Source: Candidatus Saccharimonadota bacterium (GTDB taxonomy: Bacteria; Bacteroidota; Bacteroidia; B-17B0; Aurantibacillaceae). Taken from it: a stretch of DNA of 32,667 nt. This document shows positions 1-7,805 of this stretch, piece after piece. Position 1 is the first letter of the stretch, and the number at the start of each line of letters is the position of its first letter. The position numbers and the translations under genes are program-made. The DNA is taken from assembly GCA_903970545.1 (NCBI GenBank), contig CAJCJB010000368.1:1-32667 (forward strand), read 5' to 3'. The notes beneath the pieces are model-generated. The model did not search any database. It was not told the origin of the DNA and was given only the letters and a program-made list of their open reading frames with translations.

Positions 1-227
1 TGTAGGCGTTGTTGTAGGTGTTACAGGTGTTGTGGTTGGCGTACCGGATGCTGTTGTTCTGGGCACAAACTCCGTCGATGCGCTCCATGCGCTTTTTAGT
101 TTTCCGTCTTCGGCACGTATGCGCACCGCAACTTCGTTTGCTTTTACCAAACCTGTAAGCCTAAAACTACTAACTTAACCTTTACGGTCGCTTCAGTTGA
201 AGCGACCTTTTTTATGGCATAAATCAT
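1..227 (-). pseudogene. Left-edge remnant: Fn3-like segment plus Thr/Pro linker
   Basis: The minus strand is open from 174 to 1 and reads an Fn3-like stretch (VRIRAEDGKLKSAWS) followed by a Thr/Pro linker (GTPTTTPVTPTTTPT) like the linker of the protein at 8051-8956. There is no start codon in that frame: a TAA at 175-177 precedes it. The preceding residues of the Fn3 strand seem to continue in another frame, from an ATG at 227-225 through ASTEATVKV. Dropping five bases (AAGTT) near 170-178 would join the two. This suggests a frameshifted or decayed copy, but only the edge is visible. The plus-strand reading of the same stretch is Val-rich, as expected for the antisense of Thr/Pro codons. Confidence 0.35.
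186..213 (+). terminator. Rho-independent terminator
   Basis: Perfect inverted repeat GGTCGCTTC / GAAGCGACC around a four-base AGTT loop, followed by six T on the plus strand. The minus strand lacks a T run after the stem, so it would stop plus-strand transcription from left of the window and insulate the protease promoter just downstream. Confidence 0.75.
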
Positions 228-236
228 TAACAGATG

Positions 237-268
237 TTTGGATTACCATATTACTTTTCGTATAATTG
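237..268 (+). promoter_or_regulatory. Bacteroidota-type promoter of the M43 protease gene
   Basis: TTTG at 237-240, a 20-base spacer and TATAATTG at 261-268 (one mismatch to TAnnTTTG) fit the Bacteroidota -33/-7 promoter. It lies 20 bases before the ATG at 288 and overlaps the alternative upstream start at 234, which argues for 288 as the true start. Confidence 0.5.
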
Positions 269-287
269 TGGCACTAAAAAACTCATC

Positions 288-2627
288 ATGAAGAAAATAG
301 TATTCGTAGCATCGGCCTTTGCCTTGCTTAGTGCAGGGGTAATGGCTCAAAACCGTGTAGGAGCATCAAAGAAAAGAAGTTTTTCGAAGGTAGATAAATC
401 CGCTACCACAAGAGATTATACAGAACCTAATTTAAAGGAGGGGCAGTTGCCTAACCGTGGTTGCGGCACAAAACTTCCACCTAAAGGCTGGGATGAGTCT
501 TTTAATAAAATGGTGGAAGCGCATAAACAAGATATTGCTAATGGCAGAGCCACCGCTACCACATATACCATACCTATTATATTCCATATTATTTATTCAA
601 CCGGAGAAGCTGAGGGAACAGGGCACAATCTTTCTCAGGCACAGGTAAATTCTCAAATACCTATTTTAAATGCAGATTATAACGGAACTGGTGTAAACAC
701 CAATTTATATGCAGCCATGACTTATAGCGGCGAACCTGCTTTTTACCAATACGCACAAACAGCCGGATTACCTGCACCTGATAATAACGGAACTATAATA
801 GCAAGTTCGGGTATTACCTTCTGCTTAGCTACTAAAGATACAAGCGGAAACATATTACCTGAACCCGGTATTGACCGTGTTGCATGGGAAAGTATTACAG
901 GTGCTACAGACCCTGCTACTTCTAATGTGCAGACATTGATGGATGGTACTATTAAGCCTGCCACAATATGGGACCCTACCAAATACTTTAACGTATGGAC
1001 AAGCGATGGAGGTTCATCAGATTTACTAGGGTATTCTACTTTTCCTCCTTTAACTGCTAGTTCTGCTTTAAACCCTTCTTGGGGCGAGACTGTTTCTAGT
1101 GTATCAACCACAGATGGAGTTTGGGTTAATTATACATCTATAGGAAATACAGGAAATGTAACTTCTCCTTATAATTTGGGTCGCACACTAACGCATGAAT
1201 CGGGTCATTACTTTGGTTTACGTCATATTTGGGGAGATGGAGATTGTGTTACGGATTATTGTAATGATACACCTCCTGCTACCGCAGCTAACTATGTTAA
1301 TTGCGGCACGGCATACCCATATATGGCTAACAGTTGCACAGGTACTCCTCCAAACGGAAATGGTCCTGACGGAGAAATGTACATGAATTTTATGGACTAT
1401 AGTAATGATTGTGGTATGTGGATGTTTACTACCGATCAGGTTAATCGTTTTTACACCGCTTTAACTAATAGTCCTTGGAGAATGGGTTTAACCGCTTCTG
1501 CTACTAACTTATGTAACCTAACCGTTTCTACACCTACTGCGGCATTTACTCCTCCTGCAAGTATTTGCGCAAACTCGGCAGCAGTTTTTACAGATGCTTC
1601 TTCAGGCCCTCCTACCAGCTGGAACTGGAGTGTGTCGCCAAGTACTGGTGTAACCATTACTACCAATACCGTTTCAAATCCAACTATTACATTTACGGCA
1701 GCCGGCAGCTATATCGTAACGGATGCGGTATCTAACTCGGCAGGAAGCAACTCTGTATCCCATGCAGTAACCGTTACGGTTTGTCCAACTACCTGCGATA
1801 CGATGAGAAATATTACAGCAGCAGATTTGGCTACTCCTCATATTTATCTTGTGGGTAGTACAACGCCACATGATTCAGGGTACTTACTTGGAACAAATAT
1901 ATACGGAGATTTGGCAAAAGCTGAAAAATATACTGTAGGTTCATCAGGCTATCAACTTAAGGCAATACAAGCCTATTTATATGTAACAGGTACGCATACC
2001 GTAACATTTAATGTATGGAACGATAATGCCGGTATGCCCGGTACTGTAATAGCCTCTCAAACAGTATTATTAAGTAGTTTGGTAAATGGTTATAATACTA
2101 TTACTCTGTCAACCCCCTATACATTTACAGCTACACCTCCAACCACTTTCTATGTCGGCTTTAATATACCTTCAGGTGCAAGCGGTGATACGATTGCTGT
2201 TGCAAGTAATGATGGTACTAATGGAGTTGCCAATGCAGGTTTTGAGCAGTGGAGTGATAACTCATGGAATGCATATAGTTCCGCTACTGACTATGATACT
2301 AACCTTGATAACTTCCTTTTCCCTATAGGATGTGGGGCAGGATTAGGGGCAGGTATTGAGACTAATAATCATTTAGGCAGTAGTATCAATCTATTCCCTA
2401 ACCCTAATAACGGTCAGTTTACGTTTGCTGTTAGCTTAACCGAAGCTACAAACCTAAACTTTACTGTTATTAATACCTTAGGTCAGGTTGTGTATGCTAA
2501 AACAGAAAATAACATAACAAATGCTGTGGTAAACTGCGATTTAACCAATTTGGCTAAAGGTGTTTATTATGCAAACATTACTGATAGCAATAACAACCGA
2601 ACAGTTAAGAAAATTATCATCCAATAA
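288..2627 (+). CDS. Secreted M43-family metalloprotease with PKD and T9SS sorting domain
   Basis: A 779-residue precursor. The start at 288 gives a classic signal peptide (MKKIVFVASAFALL...VMAQ); an in-frame ATG at 234 would bury it. The zinc site HESGHYFGLRHIWG lies at residues 303-316 (HExxHxxGxxH, metzincin), followed by a Met-turn region with YMNFMDY at 365-371, both typical of M43 (pappalysin/cytophagalysin) peptidases. A PKD-like domain follows at about 414-500, then a beta-rich region. The last ~80 residues (INLFPNPNNGQF... ending VKKIIIQ) form a type IX secretion C-terminal sorting domain, so the protein is expected outside the cell or on its surface. It has its own promoter and terminator and so appears monocistronic. 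Natural substrate is unknown. Confidence 0.93.
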   Translation: MKKIVFVASAFALLSAGVMAQNRVGASKKRSFSKVDKSATTRDYTEPNLKEGQLPNRGCGTKLPPKGWDESFNKMVEAHKQDIANGRATATTYTIPIIFHIIYSTGEAEGTGHNLSQAQVNSQIPILNADYNGTGVNTNLYAAMTYSGEPAFYQYAQTAGLPAPDNNGTIIASSGITFCLATKDTSGNILPEPGIDRVAWESITGATDPATSNVQTLMDGTIKPATIWDPTKYFNVWTSDGGSSDLLGYSTFPPLTASSALNPSWGETVSSVSTTDGVWVNYTSIGNTGNVTSPYNLGRTLTHESGHYFGLRHIWGDGDCVTDYCNDTPPATAANYVNCGTAYPYMANSCTGTPPNGNGPDGEMYMNFMDYSNDCGMWMFTTDQVNRFYTALTNSPWRMGLTASATNLCNLTVSTPTAAFTPPASICANSAAVFTDASSGPPTSWNWSVSPSTGVTITTNTVSNPTITFTAAGSYIVTDAVSNSAGSNSVSHAVTVTVCPTTCDTMRNITAADLATPHIYLVGSTTPHDSGYLLGTNIYGDLAKAEKYTVGSSGYQLKAIQAYLYVTGTHTVTFNVWNDNAGMPGTVIASQTVLLSSLVNGYNTITLSTPYTFTATPPTTFYVGFNIPSGASGDTIAVASNDGTNGVANAGFEQWSDNSWNAYSSATDYDTNLDNFLFPIGCGAGLGAGIETNNHLGSSINLFPNPNNGQFTFAVSLTEATNLNFTVINTLGQVVYAKTENNITNAVVNCDLTNLAKGVYYANITDSNNNRTVKKIIIQ

Positions 2628-2645
2628 TTATAAAATACCTGATAC

Positions 2646-2676
2646 AAAAAGCCTCATAGCAATATGGGGCTTTTTT
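2646..2676 (+). terminator. Terminator of the M43 protease gene
   Basis: Stem AAAAAGCCTCATA / TATGGGGCTTTTT (one G-U wobble) with GCAA loop and a run of T, 18 bases after the protease stop codon. The A-rich 5' arm could also serve the convergent ahcY transcript. Confidence 0.8.
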
Positions 2677-2724
2677 ATGCTCAAAACTTCAAGTTATCCT
2701 AAGCGGAGAAATCTCAAAAACTAA

Positions 2725-2752
2725 AAATCCCCCTCCTAACGGAGGGGGATTT
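2725..2752. repeat. Perfect 12-bp palindrome between convergent genes
   Basis: AAATCCCCCTCC, loop TAAC, GGAGGGGGATTT. It lies 33 bases past the ahcY stop and 98 past the protease stop, so it may be a bidirectional terminator. A shorter relative (CCCTTCC/GGAAGGG) sits downstream of thiH at 10115-10133. Confidence 0.7.
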
Positions 2753-2785
2753 AAAGCAAAACCTAAGAGTTAATCCCTCTAATAA

Positions 2786-4105
2786 TTAATATCTGTAAGC
2801 TTCAGGTTTAAATGGCCCCTCAACCTTTACACCAATATATTCAGCTTGGTCTTTAGTCAGAGTATCCAATTCAACACCAATTTTACCCAAATGCAAACGA
2901 GCTACCTTCTCGTCTAATATCTTAGGAAGCGTATAAACTTTCTTTTCGTAAGCTTTTGTGTTAGTCCACAACTCTAATTGAGCCAAAGTTTGGTTAGTAA
3001 ATGAGTTACTCATCACAAAACTTGGATGTCCTGTGGCGCAACCCAAATTAACCAAGCGTCCTTCTGCTAACACAATAATATCTTTCCCGTCAATAGTGTA
3101 TTTATCCACCTGAGGCTTAATAGTATCTTTTGTTTTACCGTGAGTTTTATTTAACCAAGCCATATCAATTTCAGTATCAAAGTGACCAATGTTACAAACA
3201 ATGGCATTATGTTTCATAGCTTCAAAATGACGACCAACAACAATATCCTTATTACCTGTTGTAGTAACAATAATATCAGCAATCTTCACTGCATTATCCA
3301 TTTTCATCACCTGATAACCATCCATCGCAGCTTGTAGCGCACAAATAGGGTCAATCTCCGTAACAATTACACGAACCCCTTGAGAGCTTAACGATTGTGC
3401 CGAACCTTTTCCAACATCACCATACCCTGCTACCACAGCTACTTTACCGGCCATCATAATATCAGTTGCACGGCGAATTGCATCTACTAAACTCTCTCTG
3501 CAACCATATTTATTATCAAATTTAGATTTGGTAACCGAATCGTTTACATTAATAGCAGGCATCAATAAAGTGCCATTTTTCATACGCTCATGCAAACGAT
3601 GAACTCCTGTTGTCGTTTCTTCCGATAAACCTCTGATACCCGCAGCCAATTCAGGATATTTATCAAAAACCATGTTGGTTAAATCTCCGCCATCATCCAA
3701 AATCATATTTAAAGGCTTACGGTCTTCGCCAAACCAAAGCGTTTGCTCAATACACCAGTCAAACTCTTCAGCATTCATCCCTTTCCACGCATAAACCGAT
3801 ATACCGGCAGCAGCAATAGCAGCAGCAGCATGGTCTTGTGTGGAGAAAATATTACAAGAACTCCAGGTAACTTCTGCGCCTAATTCAACTAAAGTTTCAA
3901 TTAATACGGCAGTCTGAATAGTCATGTGCAAACAACCGGCAATGCGCGCGCCAGCCAAAGGTTTTTTTGCACCATATTCTTTACGAAGTGCCATTAAGCC
4001 AGGCATTTCAACCTCAGCTAACTTAATTTCTTTTCTGCCCCATTCGGCTAACGTTAAATCTTTTACTTTGTACTTTGTGTACTGCGCAACAGTGGTTGTA
4101 GACAT
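2786..4105 (-). CDS. ahcY: Adenosylhomocysteinase
   Basis: 439 residues, the usual length for S-adenosyl-L-homocysteine hydrolase. The enzyme hydrolyses SAH to adenosine and homocysteine, relieving inhibition of methyltransferases in the cytoplasm. Visible hallmarks are the NAD-binding [10 protein letters not shown] loop, the preceding NKYGCRESL segment, [10 protein letters not shown] in the cofactor domain and the C-terminal PFKPEAYRY, where the final Lys and Tyr reach the neighbouring subunit's NAD. A well-formed promoter precedes it at 4138-4169. It is divergent from the phosphopantetheinyl transferase operon and appears to be transcribed alone. Confidence 0.97.
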   Translation of the reverse strand: MSTTTVAQYTKYKVKDLTLAEWGRKEIKLAEVEMPGLMALRKEYGAKKPLAGARIAGCLHMTIQTAVLIETLVELGAEVTWSSCNIFSTQDHAAAAIAAAGISVYAWKGMNAEEFDWCIEQTLWFGEDRKPLNMILDDGGDLTNMVFDKYPELAAGIRGLSEETTTGVHRLHERMKNGTLLMPAINVNDSVTKSKFDNKYGCRESLVDAIRRATDIMMAGKVAVVAGYGDVGKGSAQSLSSQGVRVIVTEIDPICALQAAMDGYQVMKMDNAVKIADIIVTTTGNKDIVVGRHFEAMKHNAIVCNIGHFDTEIDMAWLNKTHGKTKDTIKPQVDKYTIDGKDIIVLAEGRLVNLGCATGHPSFVMSNSFTNQTLAQLELWTNTKAYEKKVYTLPKILDEKVARLHLGKIGVELDTLTKDQAEYIGVKVEGPFKPEAYRY

Positions 4106-4137
4106 GTTAATTATTTTTTTAAATGGTTATATTCGTG

Positions 4138-4169
4138 CAAATATACGGCAAACCTTATTAAAACACAAA
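4138..4169 (-). promoter_or_regulatory. Promoter of ahcY
   Basis: On the minus strand, TTTG (4169-4166), a 20-base spacer and TATATTTG (4145-4138) match the Bacteroidota -33/-7 consensus exactly, 32 bases before the ahcY ATG. A weaker plus-strand box (TATATTCG, 4128-4135) may serve the divergent operon. Confidence 0.6.
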
Positions 4170-4176
4170 CATACCA

Positions 4177-4773
4177 TTGCCCTTAAACAGCCCTGAAATA
4201 AAGCATTCTGTTATTAATCAACAATTAGAATTAGCCATTCTTAATTTAAACGAGTTTGCAGCTCACTTTAAGTTAACCGATAAAAGAACCATCGAAAAGC
4301 AAGCTGCACTTTATGTAGTAAGAAGCATTTTAAAAGATGATACGTTAGAGATTTTATATCAGGAAACCGGAAAACCTTACTTGCCAAACCTGAATATATC
4401 CATCTCTCATTCGTATAATTGGTTAGTTGTTCTTTTTTCCTTTAATGGAGTAGATGTTGGAGTAGATATAGAGAAGGTGCGCGATAAGATTTTAAATATT
4501 AAAGAGAAGTTCCTGTCATTACAGGAGTTACAAGATTTAAAAAATGCTTCACTCGAAAAATATACTGTTTATTGGTGCGTAAAAGAAGCCGTTTATAAAG
4601 CAATCGGCAAGATTGGATTAATTTTCGAAGAGCATATACATGTAGAAGATTTTACTTATTCACAAAAGGGTGGAAAAATAAATACATATGTAGAGGATGA
4701 TGCTATTAAAAAAACATATACTTTGCATTACCAACTTTTAAATGAATATATTTTAGTTTATACCGATAATTAA
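4177..4773 (+). CDS. 4'-phosphopantetheinyl transferase, Sfp type
   Basis: 198 residues. It transfers 4'-phosphopantetheine from CoA to a serine of carrier proteins. The two family signatures are present: GVDIE at residues 95-99 (Mg-binding Asp and Glu) and WCVKEAVYKA at 133-142, with the ISISHS segment of the CoA pocket at 74-79. The best start is TTG at 4177, giving MPL..., a common beginning in Bacteroidota homologues; no in-frame ATG lies nearby. It heads a tightly packed operon with GGGP synthase (2-base gap). One plausible client is the carrier protein at 27981-28232, but that link is inference. Confidence 0.9.
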   Translation: MPLNSPEIKHSVINQQLELAILNLNEFAAHFKLTDKRTIEKQAALYVVRSILKDDTLEILYQETGKPYLPNLNISISHSYNWLVVLFSFNGVDVGVDIEKVRDKILNIKEKFLSLQELQDLKNASLEKYTVYWCVKEAVYKAIGKIGLIFEEHIHVEDFTYSQKGGKINTYVEDDAIKKTYTLHYQLLNEYILVYTDN

Positions 4774-4775
4774 TA

Positions 4776-5501
4776 GTGAGTAACGTTTACCAAAAAATTA
4801 GTACATCCTACAAAAAGAAACAACCCCAGTTAGCAGTCCTAATTGACCCTGATAAATTTAATCTGGAATTAATTGAACTGGCAAATACATGCCATGTACA
4901 TTACTTTTTTGTTGGCGGAAGCGAGCTTACAAATGGAAATATTGATAAAACCATTTCAACAATCAAGAAGTACTCAAAAATTCCTGTAGTTATTTTCCCG
5001 GGAGATGAAAAACAACTTAGCGCAAAAGCAGATGCTGTTTTGTTTCTATCCCTACTATCCGGTAGAAACCCGGAGTATTTAATAGGTAAACAGGTTGTAG
5101 CCGCACCTTTTATTAAACAAATGAAATTAGAGTGTATATCAACTGCCTACATTTTAGTTGAAGGAAATAAAAAGTCCACCACCCAAAAGATTACAAAAAC
5201 TAAACCATTAAACAATGCCCAAATAATTATTAATACTGCTATTGCAGCTGAATTACTTGGATTTAAAACAATCTATTTAGAGGCAGGTAGCGGAGCAAAG
5301 AAAAATATAAATACAACTTTGATTAAAAGGGTGAAACAAAACACAAACATTCCATTACTTGTTGGTGGTGGTATTGATAATATTCAAAAAGCAGAACAAA
5401 CAATTAATTCAGGTGCAGATATACTTGTAGTAGGTAATGCATTAGAAAAAAATATTCAGTTGTTAACTCAATTATCTTCATTGTTTAAAAAAATAACCTA
5501 A
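4776..5501 (+). CDS. Geranylgeranylglyceryl phosphate synthase family protein (PcrB/GGGPS)
   Basis: 241 residues with a GTG start two bases after the previous stop. TIM-barrel prenyltransferase motifs: LIDPDK at 22-27 (Asp for Mg/diphosphate), FVGGSELT at 45-52, YLEAGSGA at 167-174 and VGGGI at 196-200 (glycerol-1-phosphate phosphate-binding loops), then VVGNALEKN at 218-226. The family joins a polyprenyl diphosphate to sn-glycerol-1-phosphate, the first committed ether-lipid step in Archaea. Homologues occur across Bacteroidota, and group II bacterial enzymes are reported to be active. Chain length and the fate of the product cannot be read from this sequence. No glycerol-1-phosphate dehydrogenase is in the window. 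Confidence 0.9.
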   Translation: MSNVYQKISTSYKKKQPQLAVLIDPDKFNLELIELANTCHVHYFFVGGSELTNGNIDKTISTIKKYSKIPVVIFPGDEKQLSAKADAVLFLSLLSGRNPEYLIGKQVVAAPFIKQMKLECISTAYILVEGNKKSTTQKITKTKPLNNAQIIINTAIAAELLGFKTIYLEAGSGAKKNINTTLIKRVKQNTNIPLLVGGGIDNIQKAEQTINSGADILVVGNALEKNIQLLTQLSSLFKKIT

Positions 5502-6133
5502 TGAAAGTTATAGTTATATCCCCTTCTAAAATAAAAGAAGAAGAAATAAAAAATCTAACCTTAATGTTTGAAGCAGGTTTAGAGTCCTATCATTTACGTA
5601 AACCAAAATTTAGCACACAGCAATTAAAAGAATATATTGAAAAAATTCCTAAACAATTTCGTAACCGAATTGTCATACATTCTCATCATAATTTAGCACG
5701 TAAATATGATTTGCAAGGAGTTCATTATACAAAGAAACACTTAGAGCCAACCTTTCGTAATTGGTGGAGAGAAAAACTATTGCACATAACTACAAGTCAT
5801 TTTATTAAAACAACATCGCATGGTAAACTTTCTTCGCTTTATGAAGAAGAGGAAATGAAATTTGATTATGTGTTTCTATCTCCCATTTTTGATACGATAA
5901 CAGGTAAATACCAAAGTGGGTTTTATGAAGATAGCATTATCGCTGCCATACAAAAAACAGGGAAAAAAATAATTGCACGCGGAGGCGTTGATGCTACACG
6001 TGTGGAAAAAATAAATGAATTGGGTTTTTATGGCATGGCATTATACAGCAGTTTATGGGATAGAGAAAGCCCGGTAGAAGAATATTTAAAAGTTATACAT
6101 CGTTGTAAAGAACTTGGTATTCATGTTGAATAA
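5501..6133 (+). CDS. ThiE/TenI-like TIM-barrel protein, paralogue 1
   Basis: 210 residues; its ATG overlaps the previous TAA (TAATG), so translation is probably coupled. It aligns with thiamine-phosphate synthase: YHLRK at 30-34 (cf. QLR of ThiE), DLQGVH at 70-75, YVFLSPIFDT at 123-132 (cf. GxGPxxxT) and ARGGVD at 159-164. The Mg/diphosphate-binding ND pair seen in the real ThiE of this window (N65-D66) is replaced by HSHHNL at 60-65. Canonical thiamine-phosphate synthesis is therefore doubtful. A TenI-like isomerase or another phosphate-ligand role is possible. It is sister to the next gene. Confidence 0.72.
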   Translation: MKVIVISPSKIKEEEIKNLTLMFEAGLESYHLRKPKFSTQQLKEYIEKIPKQFRNRIVIHSHHNLARKYDLQGVHYTKKHLEPTFRNWWREKLLHITTSHFIKTTSHGKLSSLYEEEEMKFDYVFLSPIFDTITGKYQSGFYEDSIIAAIQKTGKKIIARGGVDATRVEKINELGFYGMALYSSLWDRESPVEEYLKVIHRCKELGIHVE

Positions 6134-6720
6134 TGAGTTTTGAGTTTATTATAATTACTCCTGAAAAAGATTATCCAAAAGAAACCGAAGTTATTTGTAA
6201 TTTATTTAAAGCAGGTTTAAAAAAATTACATGTAAGAAAACCTAATGCCTCCTTAAATGAATTACGCGACTATATAAAACATATTCCAAAACAATTCCAT
6301 AAAAGAATTGTCGTTCATTCTCATTACGAATTAACAAAAGAATTTAACCTTAAAGGAATTCATCTTACAGAGAAGACAAAAAAATTAAAGGTTAGAGCCA
6401 ATCATTTAAAAATTGTTTCTGCTTCTTTTCATTCTGTACAAGATATTTTTAAAAGCAGAAGAAAATACGAGTATGTTTTTTTAAGTCCGGTATTTGATAG
6501 TATAAGTAAGCAAGGGTATAAAAGTAATTTTACGAATGATGAGCTTGCTTTATTCTTAAAGAAATCAAAACAAAATGTGTTTGCTTTAGGTGGCATAAAC
6601 TATAGAAACATTCTATCAGTTAAGAAGCTAAAATTTTCAGGTGCTGCCGCTTTGGGTTATATATGGGAAAGCAAAAACCCTGTGGAGCGTTACAAAAAAC
6701 TTGTTTCAAAAATCAAGTAA
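6133..6720 (+). CDS. ThiE/TenI-like TIM-barrel protein, paralogue 2
   Basis: 195 residues, TAATG overlap with paralogue 1. The same landmarks recur in order: LHVRK at 32-36, HSHYELTKEFNLKGIHLT at 62-79, YVFLSPVFDS at 114-123 and ALGGIN at 151-156. It lacks about 15 residues of the mid and C-terminal length of paralogue 1. As there, the ThiE ND pair is replaced by HSH. The shared replacement and adjacency point to a tandem duplication followed by divergence. Its 3' end overlaps the convergent thiF end by 15 bases. Function is unknown; the bona fide thiE is at 12540-13178. Confidence 0.7.
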   Translation: MSFEFIIITPEKDYPKETEVICNLFKAGLKKLHVRKPNASLNELRDYIKHIPKQFHKRIVVHSHYELTKEFNLKGIHLTEKTKKLKVRANHLKIVSASFHSVQDIFKSRRKYEYVFLSPVFDSISKQGYKSNFTNDELALFLKKSKQNVFALGGINYRNILSVKKLKFSGAAALGYIWESKNPVERYKKLVSKIK

Positions 6721-7758
6721 GCCGTTTTTTAGGTTATAGACTTTTGTAAAGCCATGGTCTTTTAAAATAGCTACGGCTTTTTTACTTCTTGCGCCACTTG
6801 CACAATGCACTATTGTTTCTTTCTCTTTATTTAGTTGAGCCAAACTGTTTTCAAGTTGGTTTAATGGAATAAGTATTCCGTCAATGTTTTTAAGTTCATA
6901 TTCATTTGGTTCTCTCACATCCACTAATTGAAAATCTTCTTTACGTTTTATTTTTTCTTTTAGTTCGTCAGCAGAAATTTCATTTATTGTTCCGCAAAAA
7001 ACATCGTAATCAATCAATTCTTTTATGTTTTTGTTTGCAAGGTTAGGGGTTATTGTAAAGGTATTGAACTGCATGGTTAAGGCATCAACCGTTAAGAGTT
7101 TTCCACTAAGTACTTCGCCAATATGGGTAACAATTTTTATAACTTCACTTGCCATTAGTGTTCCTATTATGCCGGGCAATACACCTATTACACCTGTTTC
7201 GGCACAATTAGGCACTTCCCCGGCGGCAGGAGGTTCAGGATATAAACATCTATACGTTGCACCGCCTTTATAATTAAATACACTTACTTGTCCATCAAAC
7301 TTAAAGATGGAGCCAAACACCAAAACTTTATTCAGCATTACACAAGCATCATTAACTAAATAGCGTGTGGCAAAATTATCGGAACCATCCACTACAATAT
7401 CGTAAGCTGAAAGTATATCTAACGCATTAGCAGATGTGAGATATGAGATATGAGATATGAGATTGATATACGGGTTTTGTTTCTCTAATTTTTCTTTGGC
7501 AACTATTGCTTTTTGTTTGCCAACATCTTCGGTAGTATATAAAACCTGACGTTGTAAATTGCTTTCATCTACGGTATCAAAATCTACTATGCCAAGGGTG
7601 CCAATACCTGCGGCGGTTAGGTATTGCAACACAGGGCAACCCAAACCACCTGCACCAATTACTAAAACTTTTGCCTGCTTTAATTTTTGTTGACCATCCA
7701 TACCTATCTCGGGTAGTATAATATGGCGTGCGTATCTTCTTTTTTCTTCGGGGGTCAT
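6706..7758 (-). CDS. thiF: ThiF/MoeB-type sulfur-carrier adenylyltransferase with C-terminal rhodanese domain
   Basis: 350 residues. The E1-like domain has GAGGLG (35-40, ATP binding), SNLQRQ (66-71), VDGSDNFATR (123-132) and a conserved Cys185 in VPNCAETG, equivalent to the cysteine used by the Uba4/MOCS3 group. A rhodanese domain follows from ~260, with active-site Cys319 in HCASGARS. The protein would adenylate and sulfurate ThiS (16270-16473). Only Cys171 of the usual zinc-binding CxxC pairs remains. It lies beyond an accessory block from the other thi genes and has no TPP riboswitch of its own. A MoeB-like role for MoaD is an alternative. A 7-bp tandem repeat encodes residues ~99-108. 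Confidence 0.87.
   Translation of the reverse strand: MTPEEKRRYARHIILPEIGMDGQQKLKQAKVLVIGAGGLGCPVLQYLTAAGIGTLGIVDFDTVDESNLQRQVLYTTEDVGKQKAIVAKEKLEKQNPYINLISHISYLTSANALDILSAYDIVVDGSDNFATRYLVNDACVMLNKVLVFGSIFKFDGQVSVFNYKGGATYRCLYPEPPAAGEVPNCAETGVIGVLPGIIGTLMASEVIKIVTHIGEVLSGKLLTVDALTMQFNTFTITPNLANKNIKELIDYDVFCGTINEISADELKEKIKRKEDFQLVDVREPNEYELKNIDGILIPLNQLENSLAQLNKEKETIVHCASGARSKKAVAILKDHGFTKVYNLKNGLLDF
7434..7463 (-). repeat. Heptanucleotide tandem repeat inside thiF
   Basis: Four consecutive 7-base units on the plus strand (GTGAGAT then three ATGAGAT) lie within the thiF-like coding sequence and encode NLISHISYLT in the intact frame. Because 7 is not a multiple of 3, gain or loss of one unit would frameshift the gene. 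Confidence 0.8.
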
Positions 7759-7805
7759 TTTTTAATTTCTTGTACTACCCTATAATCATTTGCGCGTTCC
7801 GGTAG

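Noticed and set aside
2-177. Plus-strand coding end reading VGVVVGV...
   Set aside because: Its composition is what the antisense of Thr/Pro codons gives; the minus strand has a recognisable Fn3-like phrase. The plus-strand terminator keeps a small doubt.
234-287. Upstream start for the protease at 234
   Set aside because: It would bury the signal peptide and overlap the promoter; the ATG at 288 fits both.
4106-4176. SAH riboswitch before ahcY
   Set aside because: The leader is short and A+T-rich with no matching structure; a plain promoter explains it.
7791-7804. Fourth copy of the dispersed hairpin repeat
   Set aside because: Only about ten bases (GCGTTCCGG) match and no hairpin is present, so chance is likely.
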